9,061 nucleotides of DNA from Spirochaetaceae bacterium (GCA_003558175.1 PWMO01000353.1:1-9061), one strand, 5' to 3'. Counted from the stretch's first letter, positions 1 through 6,896 are shown. Notes: generated from the letters alone by a model not told the origin. Numbers and translations are program-made.

Positions 1-1
1 C

Positions 2-187
2 TGGCCGCAAAGCAAAGGCGAGTTCGTGCGCGTCATTTCGCCGGCCTATCGCAAGATACTGGAACTGCAGCAGATGCGAGACGGCGGTCGGTCCGCTGCC
101 CCCGACGCTGTCGGCGCGGCCCCCTCGTCAACCGGCGCCGGCCCCGCCGCAGCAGACATGAACCGCAAGGAGGCCGTTCATGGGTAA
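2..187 (+). CDS. gltB: Glutamate synthase large subunit, C-terminal end (partial)
   Basis: Only the last 61 codons are present, open at the left edge and ending in TAA at 185-187. The reading begins WPQSKGEFVRVISPAYRKIL, which resembles the extreme C-terminus of the GOGAT alpha subunit, where a conserved stretch of this kind (EFVKVMPxxYKRxLE type) closes the protein. After it comes a tail of about 40 residues rich in Ala, Pro and Gly that looks unconserved. The large subunit makes glutamate from glutamine and 2-oxoglutarate using electrons delivered by GltD. The identity is supported mainly by the gltD gene directly downstream, whose ATG at 180 overlaps the end of this frame by 8 bases. The overlap suggests translational coupling of the two subunits. 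Confidence 0.8.
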   Translation, partial: WPQSKGEFVRVISPAYRKILELQQMRDGGRSAAPDAVGAAPSSTGAGPAAADMNRKEAVHG

Positions 188-1643
188 GCCTACCGGATTT
201 ATTGAATACGCGCGCAAGAGCGTGATAGACAGATCGCCGGAAGAGCGAATCAACGACTTCAATGAGTTTCACATCCACCTCGACGACCGGGAGCGACGCG
301 AACAGGGGGCGCGCTGCATGGATTGCGGTACGCCGTTCTGTCAGTCGAACTACGGCTGCCCGATCGACAACCTGATTCCCGAGTGGAACGACCTCGTCTA
401 CCACGGCCGCTGGGAAGAAGCGTTCACGCGGTTGATGAAAACCAACAACTTTCCGGAGTACACCGGACGGGTCTGCCCGGCGCCCTGCGAAAGCGCCTGC
501 GTGCTGGGGATCAACGAGCCGCCGGTTACCATCAAAGACAACGAGTGCACCATCATTGACCGGGCCTACGAGTCCGGGCTGATGAAGCCGCGACCGCCGC
601 GGCTGCGAACCGGAAAACGGGTGGCAATCGTCGGCAGCGGTCCTGCGGGTCTGGCGGCGGCCGATCAGCTGAACCAGGCGGGCCACCTCGTGACGGTTTT
701 CGAACGCGACGACCGAATCGGCGGTCTGTTGATGTACGGAATTCCGAATATGAAGCTGGACAAGTCGCTGGTGGAGAAGCGCAACGGCATCATGGCGCAG
801 GAAGGCATTGAGTTTCGGCCCGCTGTCTGCGTCGGGACCGACATTGAGGCCGAAGAGCTGGTGCATGATTATGACGCGGTGATTCTGACCGTTGGAGCCA
901 CCAAACCGCGTGACCTGCCCGCCGCCGGCCGCCGGCTGCGCGGCGTACACTACGCCATGGAGTACCTGCGCGGCAATACCAAAGCGCTGCTGGACGCGAG
1001 CTCGGTCAATGGGAGCCACATTTCGGCTCAGGACAAGCACGTGGTGGTCATTGGCGGTGGCGATACCGGAAACGACTGCATCGGGACCGCGGTGCGTCAC
1101 GGCGCGAAGAGTATAACCAATTTCGAACTGCTGGCTCGTCCGGCAACAACGCGCACCGCCGAGTATCCCTGGCCGGTCTATCCACGGCTGCTCAAGAACG
1201 ACTACGGCCACGAAGAGGTCATTGCGCGTTACGGCGCCGATCCACGCGAGTTCAGTATTCTTACCAAAGAGTTTGTGGGCGATGAAAGCGGACGGCTGCG
1301 TGCCGTCAAGACCGTGCGGGTGAAATGGCACAAGCCTCCCGGGGATCGCCCGCAGATGCAGGAGATTGCCGGCAGCGAAGAGACCTGGCCCGCGGACATC
1401 GTGCTGCTGGCCATGGGGTTCCTCGGTCCCGAGGACGATCTGGTGACGCAACTGGGACTCGAGCGCGATGAGCGGTCCAATATCCGTGCCCCGTACGGCT
1501 CGTTTGCAACCTCGCGCGCAAAGGTATTTGCCGCGGGTGACGCTCGACGCGGGCAGTCGCTGGTGGTGTGGGCAATAAACGAGGGCCGAGGGGTCGCGCG
1601 GGAGGTAGACCGCTTCCTGATGGGCGACACCTTGCTGCCGTAG
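180..1643 (+). CDS. gltD: Glutamate synthase small subunit (NADPH, beta chain)
   Basis: Complete 487-residue GltD, a normal family length. It oxidises NADPH through FAD and passes electrons over iron-sulfur clusters to the GltB subunit, making glutamate in the cytoplasm. Visible in order: an N-terminal cysteine cluster (Cys46, 49, 54, 60 in MDCGTPFCQSNYGCP), a second cluster (Cys99, 103, 107 in VCPAPCESAC), an FAD Rossmann motif at 148-157 (VAIVGSGPAG), an NADPH Rossmann motif at 288-299 (VVVIGGGDTGND) and the C-terminal FAD signature AAGDARRGQSLVVWAINEGR from 451. The ATG at 180 has a strong AAGGAGG ribosome binding site at 167-173, 6 bases upstream. It overlaps the gltB stop, so the two form an operon. 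I see no convincing terminator after it. Related two-flavin subunits of other oxidoreductases share this fold, but the gltB neighbour settles the call. Confidence 0.97.
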   Translation: MGKPTGFIEYARKSVIDRSPEERINDFNEFHIHLDDRERREQGARCMDCGTPFCQSNYGCPIDNLIPEWNDLVYHGRWEEAFTRLMKTNNFPEYTGRVCPAPCESACVLGINEPPVTIKDNECTIIDRAYESGLMKPRPPRLRTGKRVAIVGSGPAGLAAADQLNQAGHLVTVFERDDRIGGLLMYGIPNMKLDKSLVEKRNGIMAQEGIEFRPAVCVGTDIEAEELVHDYDAVILTVGATKPRDLPAAGRRLRGVHYAMEYLRGNTKALLDASSVNGSHISAQDKHVVVIGGGDTGNDCIGTAVRHGAKSITNFELLARPATTRTAEYPWPVYPRLLKNDYGHEEVIARYGADPREFSILTKEFVGDESGRLRAVKTVRVKWHKPPGDRPQMQEIAGSEETWPADIVLLAMGFLGPEDDLVTQLGLERDERSNIRAPYGSFATSRAKVFAAGDARRGQSLVVWAINEGRGVAREVDRFLMGDTLLP

Positions 1644-1700
1644 CGTATTACCGCGGCGTGCGGTTGTCGCGCCCGGCGGCGTAGTGCGCGGCCGCAGCGC

Positions 1701-1730
1701 TTGACCTCCCGGCCGGTTCCGTGGTAACTA
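1701..1730 (+). promoter_or_regulatory. Putative sigma-70 promoter for the rplU cluster
   Basis: TTGACC (1701-1706) and TAACTA (1725-1730) are separated by 18 bp in the gap between gltD and rplU. This predicts a transcript start near 1737 and a short leader of about 30 bases before the rplU ATG. It is the only promoter-like pair I find ahead of the compact rplU-to-rsfS cluster. It is a pattern match only. Confidence 0.55.
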
Positions 1731-1768
1731 TAGCGTCACGTAACGGATTGTCACTGAAGGATATGTAC

Positions 1769-2083
1769 ATGTACGCAATGGTAGAAATCGCTGGAAAGCA
1801 GTACAAGGCCGAGCCCGGCTCGGTTTTGAAAGTAGATCGACTGGGCCAGGAGGCCGGCGCACAGCTTGAGTTTGACAGTGTGCTCATGGTGCGCGACAGC
1901 GAGTCCGTAAAGGTCGGTACGCCGTATGTCGCGGGCGCCAAAGTGACCGCAGTGCTTGAAGAGCACGGCAAAGACAAGAAGATAACGGTGCTTAAATTCA
2001 AGCGGCGCAAGAACTACCGTCGTAAGCAAGGTCATCGGCAGCAGTATTCGGTCATTCGGGTTGGTGAGATCGTCGGAGCCTGA
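1769..2083 (+). CDS. rplU: 50S ribosomal protein L21
   Basis: A 104-residue L21, matching the usual length of about 103. It begins MYAMVEIAGKQYKAEPGS and ends with the basic rRNA-binding stretch RRKNYRRKQGHRQ, both hallmarks of the family. L21 binds 23S rRNA in the large subunit. Two ATGs lie close together at 1763 and 1769. GAAGGA at 1756-1761 sits 7 bases before 1769 but only 1 base before 1763, so 1769 is chosen. It also gives the family's normal N-terminus. A longer frame from a GTG at 1721 runs through the predicted promoter and is rejected. It heads the classic rplU-prp-rpmA trio. Confidence 0.97.
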   Translation: MYAMVEIAGKQYKAEPGSVLKVDRLGQEAGAQLEFDSVLMVRDSESVKVGTPYVAGAKVTAVLEEHGKDKKITVLKFKRRKNYRRKQGHRQQYSVIRVGEIVGA

Positions 2084-2088
2084 GGCTC

Positions 2089-2445
2089 GTGATTCACGTC
2101 GGACTGCAGCGTGACGATAACGGGTGCCTGAGACACCTGAGATCTGAAGGGCACGCTGCGGGAGCACCGGGTGCAAACATTGTTTGCGCAGCGGTGAGCG
2201 CGCTGCTGCGTTCTGTGGCGCGCGTACTTGAAAGCCACGGTTCGGTTGTTGTTTCCGGTCGGGCACCCGCGGAAGGGGTGCTCGAGATCACCATCGAGCG
2301 GTACGCAGCCGCGGATGCCGGGTATCTGCTCGGCATCACGGACGTTCTCGTTCGTGGGCTGGAAGACCTTGCACGGGAGGCGCCGGCAGAGATCCGGCTT
2401 GAACGGAGCACGGGGAGCAACGGTCCGGTTGAGCCGGGGCAATAG
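2089..2445 (+). CDS. prp: Prp-type ribosomal cysteine protease (YsxB family)
   Basis: A 118-residue protein lying between rplU and rpmA, the standard location of prp/ysxB. The family signature is clear: His22 in SEGHAAG and Cys33 in GANIVCAAVSAL form the catalytic pair of Prp. In Firmicutes Prp cleaves a short N-terminal extension from ribosomal protein L27. The start is a GTG at 2089, giving the expected MIxV N-terminus; the only ribosome binding site is GAGG at 2082-2085, closely spaced over the rplU stop. After residue 107 the C-terminal tail looks unconserved. The L27 encoded next door has no extension to cleave, so the substrate here is uncertain. The family call is firm and the activity is inferred. 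Confidence 0.88.
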   Translation: MIHVGLQRDDNGCLRHLRSEGHAAGAPGANIVCAAVSALLRSVARVLESHGSVVVSGRAPAEGVLEITIERYAAADAGYLLGITDVLVRGLEDLAREAPAEIRLERSTGSNGPVEPGQ

Positions 2446-2460
2446 CAAAGGGGAATTGAT

Positions 2461-2769
2461 ATGGCACATAAGAAGGGCGGCGGAAGTTCCAAGAATGGCC
2501 GTGACTCACATTCGCAACGGCTTGGCGTAAAGCGGTTCGGCGGGCAACTGGTGAAGGCGGGGGAGATCATCGTGCGTCAGCGCGGGACCCGTTTCCATCC
2601 CGGTGAGCATGTCGGCATTGGTCGTGACGACACTCTGTTTGCCAAATCCGCCGGACGTGTTGTCTTTGGAATAAAGCGGGGACGCAAGGTGGTGAACATC
2701 GAGCCGGTTGCCGCCGAAACTCCGGAAAGCACGGGTGCAGCGGCCGCTGTCGGCGCACCTGCCAACTGA
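2461..2769 (+). CDS. rpmA: 50S ribosomal protein L27
   Basis: A 102-residue L27 with the conserved N-terminus [20 protein letters not shown] and the core motifs [19 protein letters not shown] and GRDDTLFA. The N-terminal tail of L27 reaches towards the peptidyl transferase centre. A strong AGGGG at 2449-2453 sits 7 bases before the ATG. In frame upstream there are only five sense codons after a TAG at 2443-2445, so no cleavable extension of the Firmicutes type can exist. The C-terminus carries about 18 extra residues rich in Ala, Glu and Pro that look unstructured. It follows prp by 15 bases. Confidence 0.97.
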   Translation: MAHKKGGGSSKNGRDSHSQRLGVKRFGGQLVKAGEIIVRQRGTRFHPGEHVGIGRDDTLFAKSAGRVVFGIKRGRKVVNIEPVAAETPESTGAAAAVGAPAN

Positions 2770-2775
2770 CACTGT

Positions 2776-3807
2776 TTGCAGAGATTTGTAGACGACGTAA
2801 CCGTAGTAGTGCACTCCGGTCACGGCGGAGCGGGGGCCGTCTCGTTTCGCAGGGAGCGCTACGTTCCCCGCGGTGGGCCTGACGGTGGAGACGGCGGCCG
2901 CGGCGGAGACGTCGTTGTAAAGGTCAGACAAAACCTCAAGACACTCGCTCATCTCTCCGGAAAGACGCGGTTGACGGCCGAAAACGGCGCTCAGGGCGAA
3001 GGCCGCAAGCGCCACGGTCGTGACGGGCAGGACTATGTGCTGGAGGTCCCTCCCGGCACAACCATCAGCGACGTTGAAACCGGAGAACTGCTGTTGGATA
3101 CTGCCGCGGACGCCGGGACCGCCGACGCCGAGGACGTAGTTCTGCTGCGTGGCGGCCGCGGCGGGAAGGGGAATACGCACTTCAAGTCTTCTACGCATCA
3201 GGCGCCGCGGTTCGCCCAGCCGGGAGAGCCGGGAGAACAGCGCACGCTGCATATCGAGCTGAAACTGATTGCCGACGTCGGCCTGGTAGGCCTTCCCAAC
3301 GCCGGCAAGTCCAGTCTGCTGCAGGCGCTGACCGCCGCGCATCCGAAGGTGGGGAATTACCCGTTCACAACGCGCGTGCCGCATCTCGGAGTGCTGCGCT
3401 ACTACGATCAGGACGTGGTGCTCGCCGACATACCGGGAATCATCGAGGGAGCAGCCGGCGGCGCCGGCCTCGGGCACCAGTTTCTGCGCCACATTTCGCG
3501 CACCGCCGTACTCGCGTTGCTGATCGACGTAACCGACGAGGACCCGGCGGCAACGTATGCCACGCTGTTGGGCGAGTTGAACGCCTACAACGGCGAGCTC
3601 GGGCGCAAACGGCGCATTGTCGTTGGATCGAAGTGTGACCTCGACCCGGACGGCAACCTGCTGTCCACGGTGCGTACTGCGTGCGCAACCGAGCGCGTAA
3701 TCGGCGTCTCATCAGCCGCACGAACCGGACTCGACGAGCTGGTGAGGGCCATCGGCGAGCTGGTGACGCCCGCGGTGGATCAGGAGGGCGTGACCGATGA
3801 GTTCTGA
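2776..3807 (+). CDS. obgE: Obg-family GTPase, ribosome assembly factor
   Basis: A 343-residue Obg GTPase acting in 50S subunit maturation and stress response. The glycine-rich Obg fold fills about residues 1-160, with HSGHGGAGAVSFRRERYVPR near the start. The G domain follows: G1 GLPNAGKSS at 172-180, the switch I threonines 198-199 in YPFTTR, and G3 DIPG at 218-221 running into the Obg signature IIEGAAGGAGLG. G4 reads SKCD (285-288) where NKxD is usual, and G5 is SSA at 312-314. It ends soon after the G domain, so no C-terminal OCT domain is present. The start is a TTG at 2776, the only usable in-frame codon after the rpmA stop that gives the canonical RFVDDV opening. No ribosome binding site is visible, so translation may rely on coupling to rpmA, whose stop lies 6 bases upstream. 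Confidence 0.95.
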   Translation: MQRFVDDVTVVVHSGHGGAGAVSFRRERYVPRGGPDGGDGGRGGDVVVKVRQNLKTLAHLSGKTRLTAENGAQGEGRKRHGRDGQDYVLEVPPGTTISDVETGELLLDTAADAGTADAEDVVLLRGGRGGKGNTHFKSSTHQAPRFAQPGEPGEQRTLHIELKLIADVGLVGLPNAGKSSLLQALTAAHPKVGNYPFTTRVPHLGVLRYYDQDVVLADIPGIIEGAAGGAGLGHQFLRHISRTAVLALLIDVTDEDPAATYATLLGELNAYNGELGRKRRIVVGSKCDLDPDGNLLSTVRTACATERVIGVSSAARTGLDELVRAIGELVTPAVDQEGVTDEF

Positions 3808-4384
3808 GCGAGTCGCAATGCTTGGAGGGTCGTTTGATCCGGTCCACATCGGTCATCTGTTTATCGCCGAGGAGGCGCGGATACGGTTTCAATACGACCG
3901 CGTCTTGTTTGTTCCTGCAGCCCACTCGCCGCACAAGGCCGACAGTTCGGTTGCTGCAGCGGACGACCGGCTGCAGATGCTGCAGCTGGCAATTGCCGGA
4001 AACGAATCGTTCTCGATAGACAGCTGGGAGTTGGAGCAGGGCGGTGTTTCCTACACGATAGACACAATGCGGCACTTTTCGCAGCGTTACCGGCAGCGGG
4101 TGGGCCTCATCATCGGCGATGATCTGGTGGAATCGTTCGAGCGGTGGCGAGAAGCGCGGCAGCTGGTGCAGCTTGCCGACGTCATGGTAGCACGCCGCGA
4201 CGACCGGCCGTTGCCGCAGCTTCTGTCTTCGGCCCGCGCTATTGACAACTCACCGTTGGCGGTGTCATCATCAATGATACGAGAGCGAATAGGACGAGGA
4301 GCGGCATTTCGGTATCTGGTCCCGGACGACGTCTTCACCTATATACGGCAGCAGAACCTCTATGGATCGCTCAATTCCGGCTGA
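3797..4384 (+). CDS. nadD: Nicotinate-nucleotide adenylyltransferase
   Basis: A 195-residue NadD that joins nicotinate mononucleotide to ATP, forming deamido-NAD in NAD synthesis. The nucleotidyltransferase motif GGSFDPVHIGHL lies at residues 10-21 and holds the two catalytic histidines, His17 and His20. The C-terminal motif VSSSMIRERI at 156-165 corresponds to the family's ISSTxIR. AGGAGGG at 3782-3788 is 8 bases before the ATG at 3797. The gene overlaps the end of obgE by 11 bases, implying coupled translation. The obg-nadD-yqeK order is common in bacteria and supports the assignment. Length and motifs are all normal. Confidence 0.96.
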   Translation: MSSERVAMLGGSFDPVHIGHLFIAEEARIRFQYDRVLFVPAAHSPHKADSSVAAADDRLQMLQLAIAGNESFSIDSWELEQGGVSYTIDTMRHFSQRYRQRVGLIIGDDLVESFERWREARQLVQLADVMVARRDDRPLPQLLSSARAIDNSPLAVSSSMIRERIGRGAAFRYLVPDDVFTYIRQQNLYGSLNSG

Positions 4385-5006
4385 GACCGTCGCGCGCATT
4401 GCTGAGTACGCACGCGACACACTCTCTGCTCCGAGATTCGCCCACGTGGAGCGCGTTGTGCAGCTGACCCAGCGGCTGTGCCGACGGTTTGCACTGTCCG
4501 AGGCAAGCGGGCTCTGCGCCGCGTGGGGGCACGATATCGCCCGCGAATGGCCCGAGGACCAGCTTCTCACGTGGTCGCAGCGGGATGGCGCATCGCAGCG
4601 GGATGGCGCACTGCGGCGGGATCCGCTCAACGACCCGCTCGATGCTCTCGAGCGCAGGCACCCGGTGCTGCTGCACGGCAGGGTTGCCGCCCGCCTGCTG
4701 CTTGAGGAGTTTGACGTTCGTGATGAAGCCGTACTCTCAGCGGTACGCCATCACACGCTCGGGCATCCGCAGATGGGACCTCTGGCCAGGGTGCTCTTTG
4801 TCGCCGACTACTTCGAGCCGGGACGCGCATTTCTGACGTCACAAACTCGCACGGTGCCGGAACGGGATGATCTTAACGAGATGGTGTGCGCTGCGATTGA
4901 AGACGTCATCAGGCGCGGACTTGAGCTCGCTCCAGTGACCGCGCGGTTGTACCGGCAGGTGAAGCCGCAAACCCCGCGCCGTGATGGGGGAATGAACGCG
5001 TCGTGA
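4362..5006 (+). CDS. yqeK: YqeK-type HD-domain hydrolase (putative diadenosine tetraphosphatase)
   Basis: A 214-residue HD-superfamily protein. Metal-binding candidates are His28 (FAHVERV), His57-Asp58 (WGHDIAR), His105 (LLHGRVA), His130-His131 (RHHTLGHP) and Asp149 (VADYFEPGR), which together match the YqeK pattern. Characterised YqeK proteins hydrolyse symmetrical Ap4A to ADP; activity here is inferred. Position directly after nadD, overlapping it by 23 bases, is the normal context. The ATG at 4362 has no clear ribosome binding site, so coupling to nadD is likely. Residues 72-83 are an exact in-frame duplication of SQRDGA followed by a decayed third copy, in a loop between the HD motif and His105. 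The C-terminal tail after about residue 200 is basic and poorly conserved in appearance. Confidence 0.88.
   Translation: MDRSIPAETVARIAEYARDTLSAPRFAHVERVVQLTQRLCRRFALSEASGLCAAWGHDIAREWPEDQLLTWSQRDGASQRDGALRRDPLNDPLDALERRHPVLLHGRVAARLLLEEFDVRDEAVLSAVRHHTLGHPQMGPLARVLFVADYFEPGRAFLTSQTRTVPERDDLNEMVCAAIEDVIRRGLELAPVTARLYRQVKPQTPRRDGGMNAS
4575..4628. repeat. 18-bp tandem repeat inside yqeK
   Basis: Two perfect head-to-tail copies of an 18-bp unit (TCGCAGCGGGATGGCGCA) at 4575-4592 and 4593-4610 are followed by a degenerate third copy at 4611-4628. The unit is a multiple of three and in frame, adding SQRDGA twice and then LRRDPL to the protein. It looks like a recent slippage expansion in a variable loop. 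Confidence 0.9.
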
Positions 5007-6196
5007 AGCGCAAACGGGAGTTTGACCGCTCGATCATTTTTCTGCTGCTCATCGTGCTGATTGTGGGGGTGACCACCGCGGTTGTATACGTTCAGGTTCG
5101 TACCGATGTGATCAGCGAAATGGTGGATGCCGGCAGTGAGATTGCCGTTCTGGTAGTGGTTGAACATGAAGACCGGCCCCTGTTTACCGAGGTTTTCATC
5201 TACAATCCAGTCACCGCTCGCGGAGCGTTCTTCGATGTTCCGGGTGACGTGGGTTCAATTATCGGGGAGCTGAATCGTGTCGATCGAATTGACACAGTGT
5301 ACCGGCAGGGAGGCGTCGACTCGTATCGCCGCACCGTAGAACGGCTGCTCAGCATGGATATCCCGTTCTACGTGGCAGCCGACGTGCAGGGAATCGGCAA
5401 CCTCGTTGACCTGTCCGACGGCGTGGAGCTTTTTCTGGACGCCGGCCTGCTGCCGGGTGAAGAGACGCCGAATCTGCGGCTCCCCGCGGGCAACGTGGTG
5501 CTCGACGGGGCGAAGGCGGCCACCTATCTGTTGCAATACGCAGTTGCCGGCGGTGAAGGCGAGCGAGTCAATCGTTACCAGTACTTCCTGCAGAGTCTGT
5601 TCGAGCGCATGGGAGAGCGGGCGGGGTATCTGAGCCACAGCCGGGTTCAGCGGTACGTGGAAGCCGCCGTCGAGACCAACCTCGATTCTAAAGCTCTTGG
5701 AAGACTGCTGGTCGAACTGGGGCGCCTGGACACTGAGCGTCTGGTATACCGCCGCGTACAGGGCAATTATCGTCGCGTGGAAACGGACGGGACGCCGCAG
5801 GAGCTGCTGTTTCCTCATTTTGAAGGCCAGTGGCTGCGCCAGACGGTGCGGCAGGTGCGCGATTCACTGGCAAGCGAGGTGGAAGCGTTCGAGGACAACG
5901 CGGCCATCACACTGGAGATCCTGAACGGCACGCGTACCAACGGGCTCGCCCGCCGCACCCAGGATCTGCTCGAAGGGTATGGCTTTCACGTTGTGCGAAT
6001 CGGCAATGCCGAAAACAACGACGTAGAATACACACTCGTGATCGATCGAACCGGCAACATCCGGCTTGCCGAGCGAGTGGCGGGAATACTGCAGGGACAG
6101 CGCGTCTTTACCGACCAGTCGCTGGATGAAGAGCAAGAGGCACTTGTAACCGTGATTCTTGGAAGGGATTTTGATGGAACAGTTGTCAGACCGTGA
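5003..6196 (+). CDS. Membrane-anchored LCP-like protein with LytR_C domain
   Basis: A 397-residue protein with a basic N-terminus (MKRKREFDR), one membrane segment at about residues 10-30, and the rest presumably outside the cytoplasmic membrane. Residues about 45-205 resemble a LytR-CpsA-Psr domain in layout, including IDTVYRQGGVDSYRRTVERL and a final ERVNRYQYFLQ. Residues 302-392 are a good LytR_C domain (ITLEILNGTRTNGLARR to VILGRDF). LCP enzymes attach polymers to peptidoglycan or related acceptors. Here the usual S(I/V)PRD motif reads DVPGD (78-82), lacking its arginine, so catalysis is doubtful. The GTG start overlaps the yqeK stop as GTGA, a typical coupled junction. The function in the spirochaete envelope is unknown to me. 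Its place between yqeK and rsfS is shared with related genomes as I remember them. Confidence 0.75.
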   Translation: MKRKREFDRSIIFLLLIVLIVGVTTAVVYVQVRTDVISEMVDAGSEIAVLVVVEHEDRPLFTEVFIYNPVTARGAFFDVPGDVGSIIGELNRVDRIDTVYRQGGVDSYRRTVERLLSMDIPFYVAADVQGIGNLVDLSDGVELFLDAGLLPGEETPNLRLPAGNVVLDGAKAATYLLQYAVAGGEGERVNRYQYFLQSLFERMGERAGYLSHSRVQRYVEAAVETNLDSKALGRLLVELGRLDTERLVYRRVQGNYRRVETDGTPQELLFPHFEGQWLRQTVRQVRDSLASEVEAFEDNAAITLEILNGTRTNGLARRTQDLLEGYGFHVVRIGNAENNDVEYTLVIDRTGNIRLAERVAGILQGQRVFTDQSLDEEQEALVTVILGRDFDGTVVRP

Positions 6197-6542
6197 TAGC
6201 ATCCTCGCTTGCGCCCGTCTGCTGGACGAGCACAAGGGAAGGCAGACTATCGCACTCTATGTCGGCGAGGTGTGCGGCTTTGCCGATTACATTGTCATCA
6301 CTACTGCAGGCAGCGCAGGGCACGCCCGAGGACTGCAGAAACACATGCTGCAGTTTTTCCACGAGCAGAACATCACCCCGTTAAACGGTCAGAAGCGTCA
6401 GGACGACAACAGCTGGAATCTGTTTGACCTTGGATTTGCGGTGGTGCATATCATGAGCGACGAGGCACGCAAGTTCTACGAGCTGGAAAAGCTCTGGTTT
6501 GGTGGAAATGAAATCTTCCGCAGCACGCAGCCGGACGCCTAG
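6174..6542 (+). CDS. rsfS: Ribosome silencing factor RsfS
   Basis: A 122-residue RsfS (YbeB/Iojap family). It binds L14 on the large subunit and blocks joining to the 30S during starvation. The family core is plain: ADYIVITTAGSAGHARGL in the middle, and WNLFDLGFAVVHIMSDEARK followed by FYELEKLW near the end. The ATG at 6174 is preferred over TTG codons at 6159 and 6171 because GGAAGGG at 6161-6167 lies 6 bases before it. It overlaps the LCP-like gene by 23 bases and is the last gene of the cluster. Its TAG stop (6540-6542) overlaps the TAG of the opposing small ORF within one CTAG. No terminator hairpin with a T-run is visible after it. Confidence 0.95.
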   Translation: MEQLSDRDSILACARLLDEHKGRQTIALYVGEVCGFADYIVITTAGSAGHARGLQKHMLQFFHEQNITPLNGQKRQDDNSWNLFDLGFAVVHIMSDEARKFYELEKLWFGGNEIFRSTQPDA

Positions 6543-6688
6543 ACGTCGGAGAACTCATCCTCGGGGAACTCTTCGTCCACCTCGTCGTAGTCGATCACAG
6601 CGTCATTCGGCCACGGCGAGTCGTCGAATTCCTTGTCGACATCAACATCAAAATCGTCTCTGAAGTCATCGTCGATCTCATCGCTCAT
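6539..6688 (-). CDS. Small, highly acidic hypothetical protein (probably leaderless mRNA)
   Basis: A 49-residue ORF converging on rsfS. It starts MSDEIDDDFRDDFDVDVDKE and contains 17 Asp and 7 Glu against one Arg and one Lys, a net charge near -22, with one WP pair in the middle and regularly spaced Phe residues. It has no Cys or His and no membrane segment. I do not recognise it. Support for reality comes from its promoter: TTGACA and TAGACT with a 17-bp spacer lie immediately upstream and place the transcript start on the A of the ATG, which also explains the lack of a ribosome binding site. An in-frame TAG four codons upstream fixes the start. Such acidic mini-proteins can be DNA mimics, ribosomal partners or disordered tails, but nothing here decides between these. 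A chance ORF remains possible. Confidence 0.55.
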   Translation of the reverse strand: MSDEIDDDFRDDFDVDVDKEFDDSPWPNDAVIDYDEVDEEFPEDEFSDV

Positions 6689-6694
6689 GCGGCG

Positions 6695-6723
6695 AGTCTA
6701 CATGCGGCACATGCTGCTGTCAA
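6695..6723 (-). promoter_or_regulatory. Promoter for the small acidic ORF
   Basis: Read on the minus strand, TTGACA (6723-6718) and TAGACT (6700-6695) are spaced by exactly 17 bp. The -35 is a perfect consensus and the -10 matches four of six positions. Six bases separate the -10 from the ATG at 6688, so +1 should fall on the start codon. Confidence 0.6.
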
Positions 6724-6867
6724 CGACAAATCGGCCGTTGCCACGCTGCGCGAGAGCGCGCCGCGCGGTCTTCGGTCGCCGCGGTGCTGTCGTCGTGCCA
6801 CAGCTGGGCCACCGTTGTTCCGCCGGGCCCCGCGAGGCTGCGAAATCCCGCTGTGTTCAGATCTTAT
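6724..6867. other. Gene-free GC-rich spacer between divergent promoters
   Basis: About 144 bases separate the leftward promoter of the acidic ORF from the rightward spoVG promoter. I see no credible coding frame. A plus-strand open frame through it (6633-6914) starts with Ser/Lys-rich sequence antisense to the acidic ORF and has no ribosome binding site. A modest imperfect hairpin can be drawn at 6782-6814: CGGT pairs with ACCG and GCTGT with ACAGC, with a bulge. No known RNA family is recognised. Confidence 0.5.
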
Positions 6868-6896
6868 TTGACAGCGGGGAGCATATTTGCGATACT
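6868..6896 (+). promoter_or_regulatory. Promoter for spoVG
   Basis: TTGACA (6868-6873) and GATACT (6891-6896) are spaced 17 bp, with an AT-rich patch around them in otherwise GC-rich DNA. The predicted start near 6903 leaves a leader of about 90 bases before spoVG. Within that leader GTATCC (6919-6924) and GGATAC (6970-6975) could pair, though the loop is long. Confidence 0.6.

Noticed and set aside
33..1451. 472-codon open frame on the minus strand opposite gltD
   Set aside because: It lies antisense to a gene with full GltD motifs and has no recognisable domain or ribosome binding site. Long antisense frames are expected in GC-rich coding DNA.
1650..1664. Hairpin ACCGC-GGCGT-GCGGT as a gltD terminator
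   Set aside because: The stem is only five base pairs and no T-run follows, so a rho-independent terminator is not supported.
1721..1768. N-terminally extended L21 from a GTG at 1721
   Set aside because: The extension overlaps the predicted -10 region, and the family N-terminus and ribosome binding site both point to the ATG at 1769.
2506..3492. 328-codon minus-strand frame opposite rpmA and obgE
   Set aside because: It is a shadow of two well-supported genes and shows no family resemblance.
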